Origin: Pagrus major
Taxonomy: Eukaryota > Chordata > Actinopteri > Spariformes > Sparidae
DNA: 64,000 nt
Direction: 5' to 3'
Assembly (NCBI RefSeq): GCF_040436345.1
Contig: NC_133235.1
Span: forward strand, 24,080,660-24,144,659
Below the pieces are notes generated by a model. It made no database searches. It was not told where the DNA came from and saw only the letters and a program-made list of their open reading frames with translations. Positions 46,301 through 58,950 of this stretch are shown piece by piece (the stretch's first letter is position 1; every line of letters begins with the position of its first letter). The translations under genes were made by a program, and so were the position numbers.

Positions 46301-47198
46301 AGCAACACGGTGGTCAGCAGGTGTGTGAGGACGGAGCTCATCTGACAGTGGAAATGATTTATTAGTAAGCAGAGTTGGTTTGAAATAATATATATATATA
46401 TATATAAAACAAAGTACATTATACTGCAAGCATAACAAGTGCATGTGCATAAAGTATGTATTTAACTTGCTTCTTTGAATAAAGGCTAGATTGATTATTT
46501 GATTAGTTTTTATTATCATTTCTCTCATGATGTTGGTATCTAGTTTTATTGTTTCCTGTTTTATTTTGTAAGGTTCATCCTCATGTGTCATGTTGTGTTA
46601 TTTCTTGTCTTTGCCTTGTTTTCCCTGCCTTGTTATTGTCCTGTTTTGCTGTGTGCTGTTTTGTATTTTCTTGGTTCTTGGTTTTGCCTGTTTTCTTTTC
46701 ATTAAAGTTTAATCTTGTTCCACTGTTTGCCTGCCTGGTGTCTGCATTTAGATCCTTTTTTTTTGCTACAATCATAACAATTTCTCTGGTAATTTTACAG
46801 AACATGTTTTAGGAAGGAAGTGTGTTGTTGACGTGAATCTCAAATGTTATCAGCAGTATTCTGGATGTGGCTCGTAGGAACTTTTGTTGTCTTGCAAGGA
46901 TTGGTTTATAGTCTGCATGGCACAATAATAAGAAGTTCATTCATTCATTCAATACATAGGCTATATCTGCATGCAAAGATTTTCTCGTTGTATGATCAAA
47001 ACTACAGCCACCAGATCTTTCAAATTGAACAGTGATGTCAACTCACCAACAGTACAAAACAGATGCTGGTTTGCAGGAAAATGAAAATCTTGCCTGTTTT
47101 GCTGAAGTGTTTCAGTAGACAGTAGAGAGGGGAAAAAAAGCTCCTACTGTACTCCTGCATCAAGACACAATGCTCACCCTGCAGCCACTCTCCCCTGC

Positions 47199-47277
<79 letters not shown>
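47199..47277 (+). repeat. Long (CA)n microsatellite
   Basis: About 39 uninterrupted CA units, ending roughly 300 bp upstream of the candidate first exon at 47580. Confidence 0.95.
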
Positions 47278-47279
<2 letters not shown>

Positions 47280-47579
47280 CCCTCAGTCTTTACCTGAGCC
47301 CTCAGTGCACCTTACTCAGAAACTCTTGCAAACACCAAGGGGGAAGGTACTGAAGGCTGCCTGAAAAGCTCTGCATCCATCCAGTGTCGCTGCCAGGAGG
47401 GGGTGTCCCAGAAGGAGCTCATTTTGCTCATCTATCTCTTGAAACAAGCAATTTGCCTCCCTCAGCTCCTTCAACTCCCTCAGCTCCCTCCTCAGCTCGG
47501 CTGTCCCATCTGAAGAAACGAGCGCGCATCCTTCCAGCCTCCGTCTGCAGCATCTCCAACTTCTGCACCGCGAGGGGAC

Positions 47580-47598
47580 ATGGGTGATAAAAACGCCG
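47580..47598 (+). CDS. Candidate first coding exon (MGDKNA) of an unidentified gene
   Basis: The sequence GGGACATGGGTGATAAAAACG has a good start context and runs six codons plus one base to a strong donor G|GTAAGA. Upstream, 47370-47579 is GC-richer and pyrimidine-rich, as expected for a 5' UTR. The exon ends in phase 1, like the candidate exon at 58951-59041. I do not recognise the protein, and no downstream exon was firmly joined to it inside the window. Confidence 0.35.
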
Positions 47599-49140
47599 GT
47601 AAGAAACTTCCACGTGCTTGTAAATGAATGAACTTATACGAGCTCGTTTTTTATTTTGTTTTGTGTGTTTTTATTATTCTTATTTTTGGACGTAGCGCTG
47701 CTCATTTGTGTGAATCCTTTGCGCACAGACACAACACCAACAACCATAACTTTGTCATGTTATTGCATGCGTGTGAAGCAGGGATGCATTTCGGGAAGTT
47801 GAGGATGAGGGATGCGGATGATGCTGTGGCTGTACGTTAACCGGCCACAGACCAGCAGCACATGCTTCAGTGCTGCAGCGGGATGCTGCTGCTGTATCCC
47901 GGCTTCGTACCTCTCACTACTCCCCCCCTCCTTCCGTGAAGCACTTTAAACCTCTCCAGCACTTAAGATGTATCAACACTTTTAGTCCAAAATGTGCTGA
48001 ATTGCATTTGAAATACAACTTGTGCAAATATTAGGCTTGCGTTACATTGTTTTCTCCCCCCCTGTGTTGCGCATGGTAAACGGCTTTATTCTCCCTGCCG
48101 GAGCTTTCCTTCACTCTCCCGGTGCTGTCAGCTGATTTAGACAAAAAACTGCTGGCTCTCCACTTTTTTTTTCTCTCTCTCTCTCTGGGTGAGATGAATG
48201 TGCTGCTATTCCCTGTGCAGCGGCGGCAGTGTGGCCTCAACCATCAGCATGCGTGTTGTTGACAAAGCTTTTCAACTCTGCCAACAATGGGCTATATAGG
48301 AGCTGCTATTAAGAGCCTGCAGCATACACTAGATGCTGCTTAGTGGTTACACACAGTTTGAAATGTGTAACTCACTCTGAAACACCATGTGTCTTGTTGT
48401 GGGTGTGTTGTTTTGCAGGGTAATTTAAGGATGCATCCCTTAAAGCACAAAAAAAAAAAGAAAAAAAAAAGACACAAGCTCATCCCCCTTCTTCAGATAT
48501 ATATAGGGATAGGGACAGGTTGCCCTTGCTTAAGTAGGGTAACCTTCTCGCTTATGGTCACCCTGATCTGTAAAGTGAAATCCAGAAGTCATACAGTACA
48601 TGTCAGGGGGGGCTCCTGTCTTGTGTGAACCTTTCACCTTTTCTTAAATCCACTTTGGTATCTGCAGATTTTACGGCCACATTCATTGATCCCACACAGG
48701 CAAAATGAAGTGTCCACTACCACCAATATGAAGTGCTTTATGCGTTACTGCAATGCATAAAGTCCTCCATAGCACATTGCACAGTCGCCTTAATCTCATC
48801 GGTCTCTGTGGGTTATTTCTTTCGTCAACACTTTTATGACGCATGTACCATGGAAACATTAAATATAACTCTCCAATAGCTATGACAATGCAAATCAGCT
48901 GAATCAGTTATATTGGTCGTAAAATCAGTGAGTAATAGACAATAAAAGACAGTTCTAGCTCGATACAGTGTATCAGTCTGACCTCAAGCATCTTTTAACA
49001 GTTTGTTTCTTTTTCTGGCTCTTGTATGATGGCAGTAAGGCTTATTTATTTACTTATTGATTTCATATTTGTTTTCTGATATATTCATGCTGTTTTAAGG
49101 TGCACCACTTGTGGTCTATGTGTTAACTGATGGACTGTAC

Positions 49141-50155
49141 TAAAGGTATAGTATGCAGGACTTGTGGGTTGCTGTTTGAAAACAAACCATTTAAAAATGG
49201 CTCCTCCTCCTCAGCTGGTGTGCAGGTAAACTTGCTACAATAGGTGATTGACTAGCTTGCCATTTCTAGTAGGTGGGTTTGTCTTTCTGTTTTTTTTTTT
49301 TTTGGTATGTCACGTTCAATGTCACCAACGCACTGGAAAACGGAGGCCAGACACAACATTACAGTGGTTACTTTTTTGTATCTTTAACATCAGATTTTCA
49401 AATTCAGTGCAGGTGAATGATGTTGCTTGAATTGAGTCGTGTGGAGGAACTTTTGTCGTTACATTTTTACTTGACCTTATTCGTCCTTAACTTTAACCCA
49501 AGTCACATTGCGGTGTAATTTATCCGTCATTGCTGATTGGACATGGAGCCCGTGACCACTGCTGCTCCTACTACTGGTCATTTGAAGTGAGAATGAACTC
49601 TGATTGTAACCTTTCCCACTGGAGACAAAAGCCAGATGTTGGTGGGTGTTTTGTCCAGTGTGGAAGAGGTATGACTGAGTCTAAGAGAGTAGCAGTGGTC
49701 GAGCGAATGAAGAGAAGGCGTGGCGAGAAGAAAGCAGTGACTCAGAGAAAGAAAATGACTTTGGGAAGGTCCCGCATTGCCGGCTTTTGTGTGAATTTAG
49801 CGAAATGCGTCATCCTGTCCGCTGTTTGCCTCTCTGCTCTATATGTGTGTGAGTGTGTAGCCCCTCCCTCGGTCAAACAGACACACAGAATAACTGCTCA
49901 TGACACAGACAGAGCAGAGCAGAGCAGAGAGACGAAACAGCGATTTAAGATGGTCACTATGTCTTTATACATAGTCCCTGGCCAAAGGTTGACACCCAGA
50001 AACATCCCAAACAAAGCAACATACTAATGAAATACAGAGGGCAGGCTCTGTGCAGACACATACACCACTACACACTTATTAAGTGATGATTGAAAGGTAT
50101 TAGTTTTGTATTAGTCTGTACATTTTTAGGGAAAATCCTGCATAGTATACCTTTA
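49141..50155. mobile_element. 1-kb non-autonomous DNA transposon with 20-bp inverted ends
   Basis: The left end TAAAGGTATAGTATGCAGGA is matched in inverted form at 50136-50155 with one mismatch. The interior holds a 165-codon + strand ORF (49530-50027) with no recognised domain, probably chance. Part of the interior (GACAAAAGCCAGATGTTGGT) recurs at about 50430, just outside the element, so a second fragment of the same family lies next to it. No target-site duplication is evident. Confidence 0.7.
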
Positions 50156-50180
50156 AATATATATATATATATATATATTG
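50156..50180 (+). repeat. (AT)n microsatellite
   Basis: An alternating AT tract of about 23 bp directly at the right end of the 49141 element. Confidence 0.85.
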
Positions 50181-50429
50181 ATTCATTGGTTTTGGGAGCT
50201 CTTGGGATCTCAGTCTATAAGTCATTTTTTTCTTAATATCCCACGTTTTTTTTAGTAACTTGTAAAACCCTTGGAATTGCATTTTGATTTAACTTCAGTC
50301 TCTCAAAATAAACAGCAACGGAACGATGTTCGGTGTTGCATGAACAAAGACTGATGGAAAAGTTTTTATGCACCAACGTTCTTAACTTCAGGCTGATAAA
50401 CACCCGTGACTGACTGCTGCAGAGTCATT

Positions 50430-50480
50430 TCACCTGGGAGGACAAAAGCCAGATGTTAGTGGGATTTTTGTAGTGATACT
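50430..50480. mobile_element. Fragment related to the 49141 element
   Basis: GACAAAAGCCAGATGTTAGT here corresponds to GACAAAAGCCAGATGTTGGT inside the element at 49141-50155. Borders were not defined. Confidence 0.45.
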
Positions 50481-51824
50481 GTGGCAGCGTATCTTCATAT
50501 TTGTCTGACCCGTCTATGTCTCTTCTGTGAGGGTTCATAAAGTTTTCTAATGTAATCTAAATCAGGATTACCAACTGGCCTAGCGTATAACTGCTCTGGG
50601 ACCCTAAAAACCCAGGTTCACTGCAGCAATTAGTGTGTGATAATTTGATTAAATCTAATTTTGTTTGGGAATATGCTCAACTAAAGCACTGTATCAACTT
50701 ACACAACAAAGGCCTTATAATGGGTCCTGCCCCACCTGACCTTAAGCTATTGTCTAGATGATGGCTCCTGTGTAAAAAGCTGGTTAATACTGTTATTGTG
50801 TTTACACGGTGCACATTATTACATTAATTCAAGCACAACCAAACCTGGGGTTGTAAAGTGTTAGAGGCATAGGAATACTGAACACAATGCACTGTGAGAG
50901 GGAGGAACGGGGTGTTAACTAAGGTCCCCCGGAGTCGGCCATGACAGTCCACTCATGCTGTATACAAACCGTATGTCAAGACAGAGCAGGTTTCTGTCAC
51001 TGTTTCTGTGTTCTGGTGGATTTGTCATGGCCCCGGTGACGTCCTTATTCACCCCTCCTTAAGAAGGCAGGAAAAGCTCTTTACAAACATGTACACACAG
51101 CCATTTAGTGCTACTGCTGATTCATTTTTCACGTCTCTCTACTCGCTCTCACTCTCCCCGTCTTCTAAATCCCCTCTTTCTCTGTCATGCACACGACAGC
51201 AATCTTAACCTCTCACTTCTTATTCCCCACATATTTGCAGTCTTGACTGCTGCATGATTTAAAAACTCTCCTTTTGTTCTCTTCCTATCTTGTCCTTACC
51301 CTCTCTTCTCAATTTACATGACACATCACTTTGCATTGTTGGGTGTTATTTGCTGAGCTGGTTGTTACCAAAACCAGGAAACAAGAATGTCCACACATTG
51401 CCCAAGGAAATACACACAGGTAGCAAACCCCTGTTGGGACAGAGGACTACACAGTAGTCCTGCTGAACAATAAATTCTACCTGTTCTAATGTGAGAAGTG
51501 AAAAAGCTAGTTGTATCTTTATATTGTGATGCTGATACGTTATCTGTGACACGTATCTTGTTGCTGTCTTGTACCTCATTCAGCCCCTAACCTCAAGTTT
51601 GCACACTTGTCATTTTGAAAGAGATTTTTGGCAGCTTAACTTAATGCAACCATTAACAGTTTTGTAGCGCTGCTGCATTTAGTGACACAGACATTGCTGT
51701 AGCTTTGCAGAATATGAGAATGCTTTCTGACGTTTCAGCGAACGGTGGTTACCATCAGCAGCAACTGAGAGCTGTTGTACAAAACAGTGTATGTTTATCT
51801 GACTGCCTTTTATCGAATCAAAGG

Positions 51825-51866
51825 TCTTCTTCTTCTTCTTCTTCTTCTTCTTCTTCTTCTTCTTCT
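51825..51866 (+). repeat. (TTC)n microsatellite
   Basis: About 14 uninterrupted TTC/CTT units, a pure purine-pyrimidine mirror repeat able to form triplex DNA. Confidence 0.92.
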
Positions 51867-53185
51867 GAAGCTGAATGTTGTCGCAGCAGTTCAAAGGACA
51901 AACTGTTTACATTATTAGATTTTTTTTATGTGTTTTGACTAACTTTGAGTCAGTCACATGAGTCAATACATAACTAGAATGGCACTCAGTAGAGAATATA
52001 CCTCCACCGAGGCCACCAGTCCTCTTTTGTTCTCACTCATAGATAACAGCCACCTATATGCCTGATTTTAGTTAATGGGTCTGAGCTGAGACCCATCCTC
52101 CATCCAAGTTTTGTGGAAATTGGTTTAGTTGTTGTTTTTTTTATAATCCTGCTGAGAAACCAACCAACAAACAGACACGGGTGAAAACATAACCTACTTG
52201 GCAGAGGTAGTGATCATTTTGTGCGGTGTGTGCTTTAAATTGGTCATGATAGAGAATCACGTCCTTGTGTTTTTGTCTTTGGTGCAAGGCCATGAGGTGC
52301 CATGCACTGAAAAGTCTGCAGTGCAATAACAAACAATAATGTGACTTTGACAGGCAGATGTGATGTTTACTATGATGGATTCTGTCTCTGTCTTTTTATG
52401 GTGTACAGTGAGGTACTGAATACATTAAAGATCAATCGGAAATAGTTTAAGCAGTCATCATTGAAGTGTTTGTACATTTTTGGTAAATAGGCTAAAACAT
52501 CATGAACACTAGTATAGTAATACAGAAACAGTTATCAATATAAAACTTGTACAATTGTAAAATTAAGATCCAAACATTTGGTGTCACTTTAAATTAGTTC
52601 TCTCATCAGAATATTTTTGCATAACATGATATCAGGTTTTAAATGAGCGAGTGGCCTTTTCATTTGTTTTGAAATGATCTGTTTGTCTCATCCAGCGTGC
52701 CCCGCTGTGGGCAGCTGTAAAGCTATAAACACATACAAACAACTGAGTCATCCACCCAGTAATTTTACACTCAGACCTGTTCGAGCAGCTTGTTAACAAT
52801 ATACTGTATGATACATTTGCATTTTATGTTCGATAAAACATTTTCCCCACGGTGTTCGACATACTCACTGCTGTATATATATCGCGTGCAGTGTGTAGTC
52901 AAATCCCAGATGTGTCGTGCATTGTTTTATACATATTTCTGTGTTATGATGGTTGATTAATGCTCGGCTACACAGCATGAATTTATAATGATGAAGCCAT
53001 CAAAGTGTTTGTTGGGTTGAGTAGTTTGAGGTTAAATATACTTAAAATACAGTAGTTTTGTTTCCTTCTGCACCAAACCTCTGACGCAGGAACAATAAAT
53101 TAATAAACACAACTGGCTAACAACATCACTGATAAATAGTAAATCTATATTTGATTTTAACTTAGTTAATAGTTACTGTTAACAA

Positions 53186-53352
53186 ACAATTAAATGCTTT
53201 ATAAACCATTTATTAAGTTATTGTGAAAGTTGTATCAGTTGTAACTTTGTAATGTTTATAGAGGAACTACACAGCATTTATTAACCACTTACAAAGTATT
53301 ATAAACAGCAGTAAACAATTGTTTAATAAATGGTTTATAAAGCATTTTTCTT
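53186..53352. mobile_element. Short palindromic MITE
   Basis: ATGCTTTATAAACCATTTAT (53193 onward) is repeated in inverted form at 53323-53345 without mismatch over 23 bp. The interior is AT-rich and partly self-complementary (TAACAAACAATT / AACAATTGTTTA). Confidence 0.7.
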
Positions 53353-55124
53353 GTAACGCTTGACTCGCATAATGACAACACATATCTACAAGGTACATTG
53401 CGATTGCAGTCACAAAGCTGGTATCACCTTACAAGGTGAGCATTTTAACCTCACTCGTGTTGACTTGTGTAGGAAGGTGAATGAGAGCAGGCTTGTCCAG
53501 CATCTTTCCACAGTGTCATTACAGACAGACCCTGAGTTTGCTCAACAGACAGATAGGACACGTCTTTTTTTGGACAAGCTAGTTATGACACATGTGGAGT
53601 GATCGAAGATGGGTCATCCACCACGTGGCACAAGTGTGATCGAAGGAGGGAGGATGAGTTTAACATCTAAAATCAGTACTCCCCCTCAAGTTTTACTACT
53701 TAGTCACCATAGTGCAGATGGGAGAAGAGAGGGGCAGATAAAAATGTTGATAAACTCATTGGAGTCAACTATTTCTTTATGCTTCAAGCAATGAGTGTAG
53801 GATTTATCTATTTTATTTTGCCCCCCAGGCTACACACAGCCTGGCCTATCTTATAGATGAAGGTTGAAGGGGACCTACACCCTGAAAGTAAAAACCTGCA
53901 AACATTACTTCATTTTTTTGAAATTGAAAATCATTTACATTTTTCTTTTGATATCAGTTAATTATGTCACTAGAACTGAACAGCAGTCAAAGATAGGAAA
54001 GCAAAAAGTCAGTGCAGTTTGCAAATACGACGCTATCCGACAGTCGCCTTCTTAGCACGATGTATCCCCCCTTATTAATCTCCCCTCTCCATCTCCTGGT
54101 AGCGGACAGAGTGCAGGGGCAGAGGGGTTGTTTAGTTGAATATCTTACTCTAGTCTGCCAGACTCGTAGATCCTTAATCTGACTGAGTCTCTCACAAGAT
54201 ACAATCTATGGCCCTGACCATGACTCTGAAATATAACTGTGCCGTGTATTGATAAATCCATGGAGCTGTCTGTTGTGCTGAAGTAGCAGACGGGTTTGTA
54301 ATTGCACCTTTTTCTATCAATCCCACTTCTCTTTCAGTTTGGTCTTGGATAATAGAATATTCTCCAAACTATGCACTATAAAATACTCTAATATATATAC
54401 ATCGTAGCCTATGTATACTCTATAGAGTAGTGTCCCCATGAGCAAAGTGACAAGTAGCAACAAGTAGAGGATCATAAAGACACATAATACTAACTGTGAT
54501 CACTCTGTTGTGTCTGTGCTGCTGAAAAGACACCCCAAGTAGTTTAATGGAGACATGGCCACAGAAACTGTTTTTATTAAAGACATTTGGTGTAATTTGT
54601 GAGTACAGCAAGTGATGTAACTGACACAATTAACATGCATTGACCACACCACGCTAAGCTGCTACCATTACATTATTCAAAGTAAAGTTTATACCATCAT
54701 GACTATGGTGTGTTTTGAAAAATAAGCATTATTAAAAATGCTTTAAGTCTACATCCAGTGAAGGAGAAAGGTGTACACAAAATAAGTATGTAACCCGATA
54801 GAAGTTCTATGTATTTGAAAGAGACCTGGAGAGGATATTCTGCAATCATCTTATAGAGTATAGTACTATAACCTCTCTGCCAGTGTACAGTATGTTATAT
54901 ATTAGTAACATGAGACAAACAAGTGCTCATTGGCGTTGGTAATCAGCTTATCTCATCGTCTGGAAATTTAAGAAATGCACAAATCATCCTTTACATGTAA
55001 AACTTACCTTTTACCAGTATACTGTATGTATCTTAAGTTCTTCTTAAGCACTTATTTACGTGTGCAATTGTTTCTCCGTCTGACTCCAGCTTTATAAAAC
55101 CAGCTCTACATAAAGGCTATAAAG

Positions 55125-55454
55125 TAGGGCTGCCTGATATGGTCAATAAACCATATTGTGATTGTTTTTGAGAGACACTGCTATTGCGTTTTGATTCATG
55201 ATTAGTGGAAGTGATCATTTTTACATCACATTTTCATGAAATCGCAATGATGGGACATTTGTTGGGGTCTGTAACAAGCAAACATGTTTTCTTACATCAA
55301 CAGTACCTCATTATAAAGCTGTTTTCTCACACAATTTACCTCTATCAAAAAAAAACAACTAAAATTGCAGCTTTTTGTGATCTGGATATCGCACTTACTG
55401 CACTTATATTGCACACCATATTGTGATCATTTTGCGTTTAATTGTGCAGCCGTA
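55125..55454. mobile_element. MITE-like element with TAGGGCTGC ends
   Basis: The left end is TAGGGCTGCCTGATATGG and the right end is ATTGTGCAGCCGTA. The terminal words are inverted copies with few differences. Internal ATATTGTGAT and ATCGCAATGA words are typical of a family very common in fish. Confidence 0.6.
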
Positions 55455-56164
55455 CTGTTAAGTGAAACTAATTTGCAGCCTGTGTGTTTGTGTTATGTTT
55501 CATAAATCTGTCTTGTAAATTTTTGTTGATTTTCATTGCTTTGTAGGGTGCCCTCTGTGCGATCGACCCCTTTTCCTCTTCTTTCCCCCTCCTGCGCTCT
55601 CTGCATACAGTGGTGATTGGCTCCTCACTAGGACAGTGTAGTGGGAGCTGAAAATACAGCACCATCACCATATCTGTGACTTCTGGGTCTGATGCCAACT
55701 CCCCCCACCTCCCTCCGTCCCTCCCTCCCTTCACCCATTCTCTCTTTACTCCTCTCTGACCTTACCTCATTTACATGGATGCTGTTGTTGAGGCATTTTG
55801 CTGACCTAAAACGTCCTTTTATGCACATTGTATATATTATACATCGTGGGGCCATGTTCCCAGGGTAGTTGATGAAATATGATTTGTTGTTGTTTTTATG
55901 GTGCAAGGTTATATGAGGACCAGAAAGAGGAATGTTGATAGATACACAGTGAAATACTGTAAAAATGCAGCAGCGTGTTAAATTAACGCTGCAGTAGAGG
56001 TTGTGCAGAGTGTCTTTGTCCACTACACAGCTTCGAGAGCAATGTTTTTGTCTTTTGTCTTTCTGAACTTTACAAACTAGTGATGTCTCATTCTCTCTCT
56101 CTCTACTTCATGGTCAAATCTCAGTCCCTCTGCATCTTATTTCAGTCTGAGTGTTTTATGTTAT

Positions 56165-56177
56165 GGCGCCCTCTAGA
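56165..56177 (-). promoter_or_regulatory. Single CTCF-like motif
   Basis: The minus strand reads TCTAGAGGGCGCC, agreeing with the right part of the CTCF consensus (AGAGGGCGC). It is opposite in orientation to the motifs in the tandem array. Confidence 0.3.
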
Positions 56178-57327
56178 GTAGAGAGGGGCACATTGTTTGA
56201 CTGATGATATATTTTATCGTCTTGCGAAAAAAGAAAACAAGATCATGGAGACTGATGTATCCTCAAAACTGCTGTTTATTGTCTTGTGTTGCTTGCTGTC
56301 CTGTGGTTGTTTTGCTGTTATTTTGTGGTGTGTTGTTCATTATAGAAGTGGACCACACTGGAAATAAGCATTTGGTTTTATTGTGTTTTCATCCTCACTT
56401 ATGTTTAAGGCATGTACTGACTGCTGTTCAGTGTTTTATATGTTTTTAACCATCAAATAAATTCACTAAGAAATCTACTTAATTATTTGTTTCCTGTTTT
56501 TAGCACTTTCTAGCCTTTATTTTGAAATGCCTACTTACTCAGAAATGTCTGTACTTAATTACTTTTATGAAGTACTATTACTTTACTCGAGTATTTCCAT
56601 TTCAATTAACTTTATACTTCTACCTCACTACAAATCAAAGGAAATACTTTTTTTTACATTTATTAGACAGTTTTGGTTACTTTACAAATTAAGATACAAA
56701 CACATGCTGATGTTATGTAGTAGAAAGCCTGTAGTGGCCCCAGAGAAAGCTGAATGTAGTCTGATCAACTGCCTCCAGTGACAGAAAAGTTGCATCGTGG
56801 GTAATGTAGGCGCCAGGTTTTGAAAAGGAAGAAAAGCTCTCTTGTGTCTTGTTCTGCTGTATCGATTTTGACAATTTGTTTTTAATATGTCAATGCCAGA
56901 CCAGTGGACTGCTTTTCAAAACCTGGTGCCTACATTACCCACAACGCAACTTGACTCACTCACTGAGTGACGCCACTGGAAGCAATTTATCAGATTTCAT
57001 GCAAACAAAATGCTTTTTAGTATTTTTTTCACATATGCAGTAAAACTCCTCAAGACCTATAAACATACTTTAATGTGTAAAATTGCTGGAGTTACTGTCA
57101 ATGGATGACTTTTACTTGGTGTTTCTACAGTGTGATATTTGTATTTTTAGTAAGTAAAGGATCTGAATACTTGCTCCATCATTGAAAACTTGTCAAGTGT
57201 CAACAAGTGAGAAAAACTACATCGCCTGATGCCACAGGACCTGATCAACTTTATTTACTTATGTTTATCACTCACATCACGTGAATACTTTTTGGCGTTA
57301 TGGAGAGACTTAGATGGATGCAGTAAT

Positions 57328-57405
57328 CTTTTCTTTTCTTTTCTTTTCTTTTCTTTTCTTTTCTTTTCTTTTCTTTTCTTTTCTTTCTTTTCTTTTCTTT
57401 CTTCT
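57328..57405 (+). repeat. (TTTTC)n microsatellite
   Basis: About 15 units of TTTTC/TTCTT with slight irregularity at the right end; a pure pyrimidine strand. Confidence 0.92.
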
Positions 57406-57749
57406 CTTGTTAATACACTTCTGTCTTATGTCTAGCCAGGGTTCAAGTTATGTGGAGCCAGAGAGATCTGAGCTCCCATGAAATAATACATCTGTGGGGG
57501 TCATTAATACATTACCAACAACCGTTACTGCAATCACAAAAAATGCATTTAATCTAATGAGTTTTACTTATGTTAATGATACAAATAAGATGAAAGAAAC
57601 ATGTTTTCCCAAAGAACCAAACCTGACCACCAAACACTTCAGTTCAGAGGAGGAGGAGGAGGATGTTATGGAAGACCATTCTGCCTTTTTTTTAAAAAAA
57701 AAGTGTTGATAAAAAAATATATAATAATCTCATTCTGAGGAAAAAAAGG

Positions 57750-57895
57750 TGAAATTATGAGGAAAAAGTCATAACTATTTTTAAATTTTGACTATTTACA
57801 TCATAATTTCGACTTGTTATCTCAGAATTTTGACTTTTATCTTATGATTTTGACTATTTATCTCATAATTTCGTCTATTTATCTCATAATAAACA
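57750..57895 (+). repeat. Degenerate ~20-bp tandem repeat
   Basis: Several imperfect copies of a unit like TTATCTCATAATTTCGAC, with variation in the last bases. Copies run head to tail without coding potential. Confidence 0.7.
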
Positions 57896-58109
57896 ATGCA
57901 GACTTACAATGGAATGGGCTGTGGCGGGGACTTCCACAAGTCTCTCTCCCTCTTTCTCTCTGGCTTGTTATGCATGTCTCTCTGCCATCCTAACGTTGAG
58001 ACCCTCACAAAGTTAGGAAAATAACTCGCACTTCTTGTGCACAGCCGGACACGCTGGGGTGACCACCTGTGCCGTCATAACGCAGTGTGACTGAGCCAAT
58101 AAACTTTCA

Positions 58110-58142
58110 GGTATATATATATTTATATATATATATATATAA
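58110..58142 (+). repeat. (TA)n microsatellite
   Basis: An alternating TA run interrupted once by TTTA. Confidence 0.8.
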
Positions 58143-58352
58143 AGCAAAAAAACACCTTTGTCTTTAAAGCGGTGGGCTGCAGCTGACGTAGGCTCTGCGT
58201 TGTCCGCGTCTTCCCAATGGATCTGTAGAGGGGAACAACTATTGGCTGTTGATGCAACATCTGTGCGTCCAGCGGTCGGCTCGCGCAGCCCCGTGTCGCC
58301 TTTGAACTGTCGGCTCCGCATTACCTCACTAGTGGGCCGGCCTGCCACTTCT

Positions 58353-58378
58353 CCCCCCCCCCCCCCCCCCCCCCCCCC
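58353..58378 (+). repeat. Poly-C run of 26 bases
   Basis: An uninterrupted C26 followed by TCCCC. The complementary G strand could form a G-quadruplex. Runs like this are rare in natural sequence and prone to sequencing error. Confidence 0.9.
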
Positions 58379-58490
58379 TCCCCACACCTCCCCCCTGCAG
58401 TTTAACTTTGGCGTGCATGCTCTCTCCCTCCCTCCCTCCCCTCTCTCCCCCTATTACGTCCGCTGCTGGTAAAGACGCGGAGGCAGGTGG

Positions 58491-58493
<3 letters not shown>

Positions 58494-58528
<35 letters not shown>
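58494..58528 (+). repeat. (TG)n microsatellite
   Basis: About 17 TG units, 120 bp to the right of the poly-C run. Confidence 0.9.
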
Positions 58529-58531
<3 letters not shown>

Positions 58532-58663
58532 GGAGGTGGTGGTGGTGATGGGGGGGATGTACAATTAAGAGCACATTGTAACGTCCTTGCGTTGCCTGCC
58601 GTGGCGGAAGAGGAGTGTGCCGTGAACGCGAATGACCGTCGGTGGACGAGAAAGGAGGATAGA

Positions 58664-58700
58664 CAGAGAGAGATAGGGCTAGAGGAAGAGAGAGAGAGGG

Positions 58701-58731
<31 letters not shown>

Positions 58732-58748
58732 GAGAGAGAGATAGAGAG
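58664..58748 (+). repeat. (GA)n-rich tract
   Basis: An 85 bp purine tract made mainly of GA units with a few GG interruptions. GA tracts upstream of exons can bind GAGA-type factors; no direct evidence is available here. Confidence 0.85.
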
Positions 58749-58950
58749 GGGGGAATCACTCAAGATGCCTCGTTTTAGCGTAATTTGTCCTGCAGACTGT
58801 GCCCTTCCGGCGTTTTGAGGGCTGCTTGCGAGCCTGTAGAGAGAGAGAGAGGCTGGCTGGCTGGGCTACGCTATGCTGCCTGACCCTGCTGTGTTGTGAT
58901 AGCGTTGTCCGATTGTTTGGATTGAGGAAGGCTCCCATCAACCCAAATCA

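Larger units (their letters stand above)
42480..47370. other. Intergenic stretch without a recognised gene
   Basis: No ORF in this 4.9 kb gives a recognisable protein. It contains an isolated CTCF-like site on the minus strand at 43356-43366, a purine-rich GGAGG/GAGGG stretch around 44390-44480, an (AT)n run at about 46388-46406, and the long CA tract at 47200. The rest is ordinary AT-rich non-coding DNA. Confidence 0.5.
47599..58100. other. Long non-coding stretch, probably intronic
   Basis: No convincing exon was found in these 10.5 kb. If the candidate exon at 47580 is real, this is its first intron. Contents are the 1 kb inverted-repeat element at 49141, simple repeats at 50156, 51825 and 57328, short MITEs at 53190 and 55125, and a tandem repeat at 57750. 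Confidence 0.45.
58200..58950 (+). promoter_or_regulatory. Candidate CpG-containing promoter / 5' UTR of the exon at 58951
   Basis: CG dinucleotides are unusually frequent around 58200-58340 and 58440-58640 compared with the AT-rich surroundings. The region also holds a 26-base C run, a TG tract and a GA tract, and leads directly into the candidate first coding exon. No canonical TATA box was assigned. Confidence 0.35.

Noticed and set aside
46549..46812. An 87-codon hydrophobic ORF near 46.6 kb as a small membrane protein
   Set aside because: The sequence is T-rich with CTTGTT/TGTTTT words, has no upstream signals or relatives I can recognise, and hydrophobic ORFs arise easily in T-rich DNA.
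58329..58763. A 144-codon minus-strand ORF rich in Ser, Leu, Pro and His
   Set aside because: It is only the translation of the GA, TG and poly-C simple repeats.
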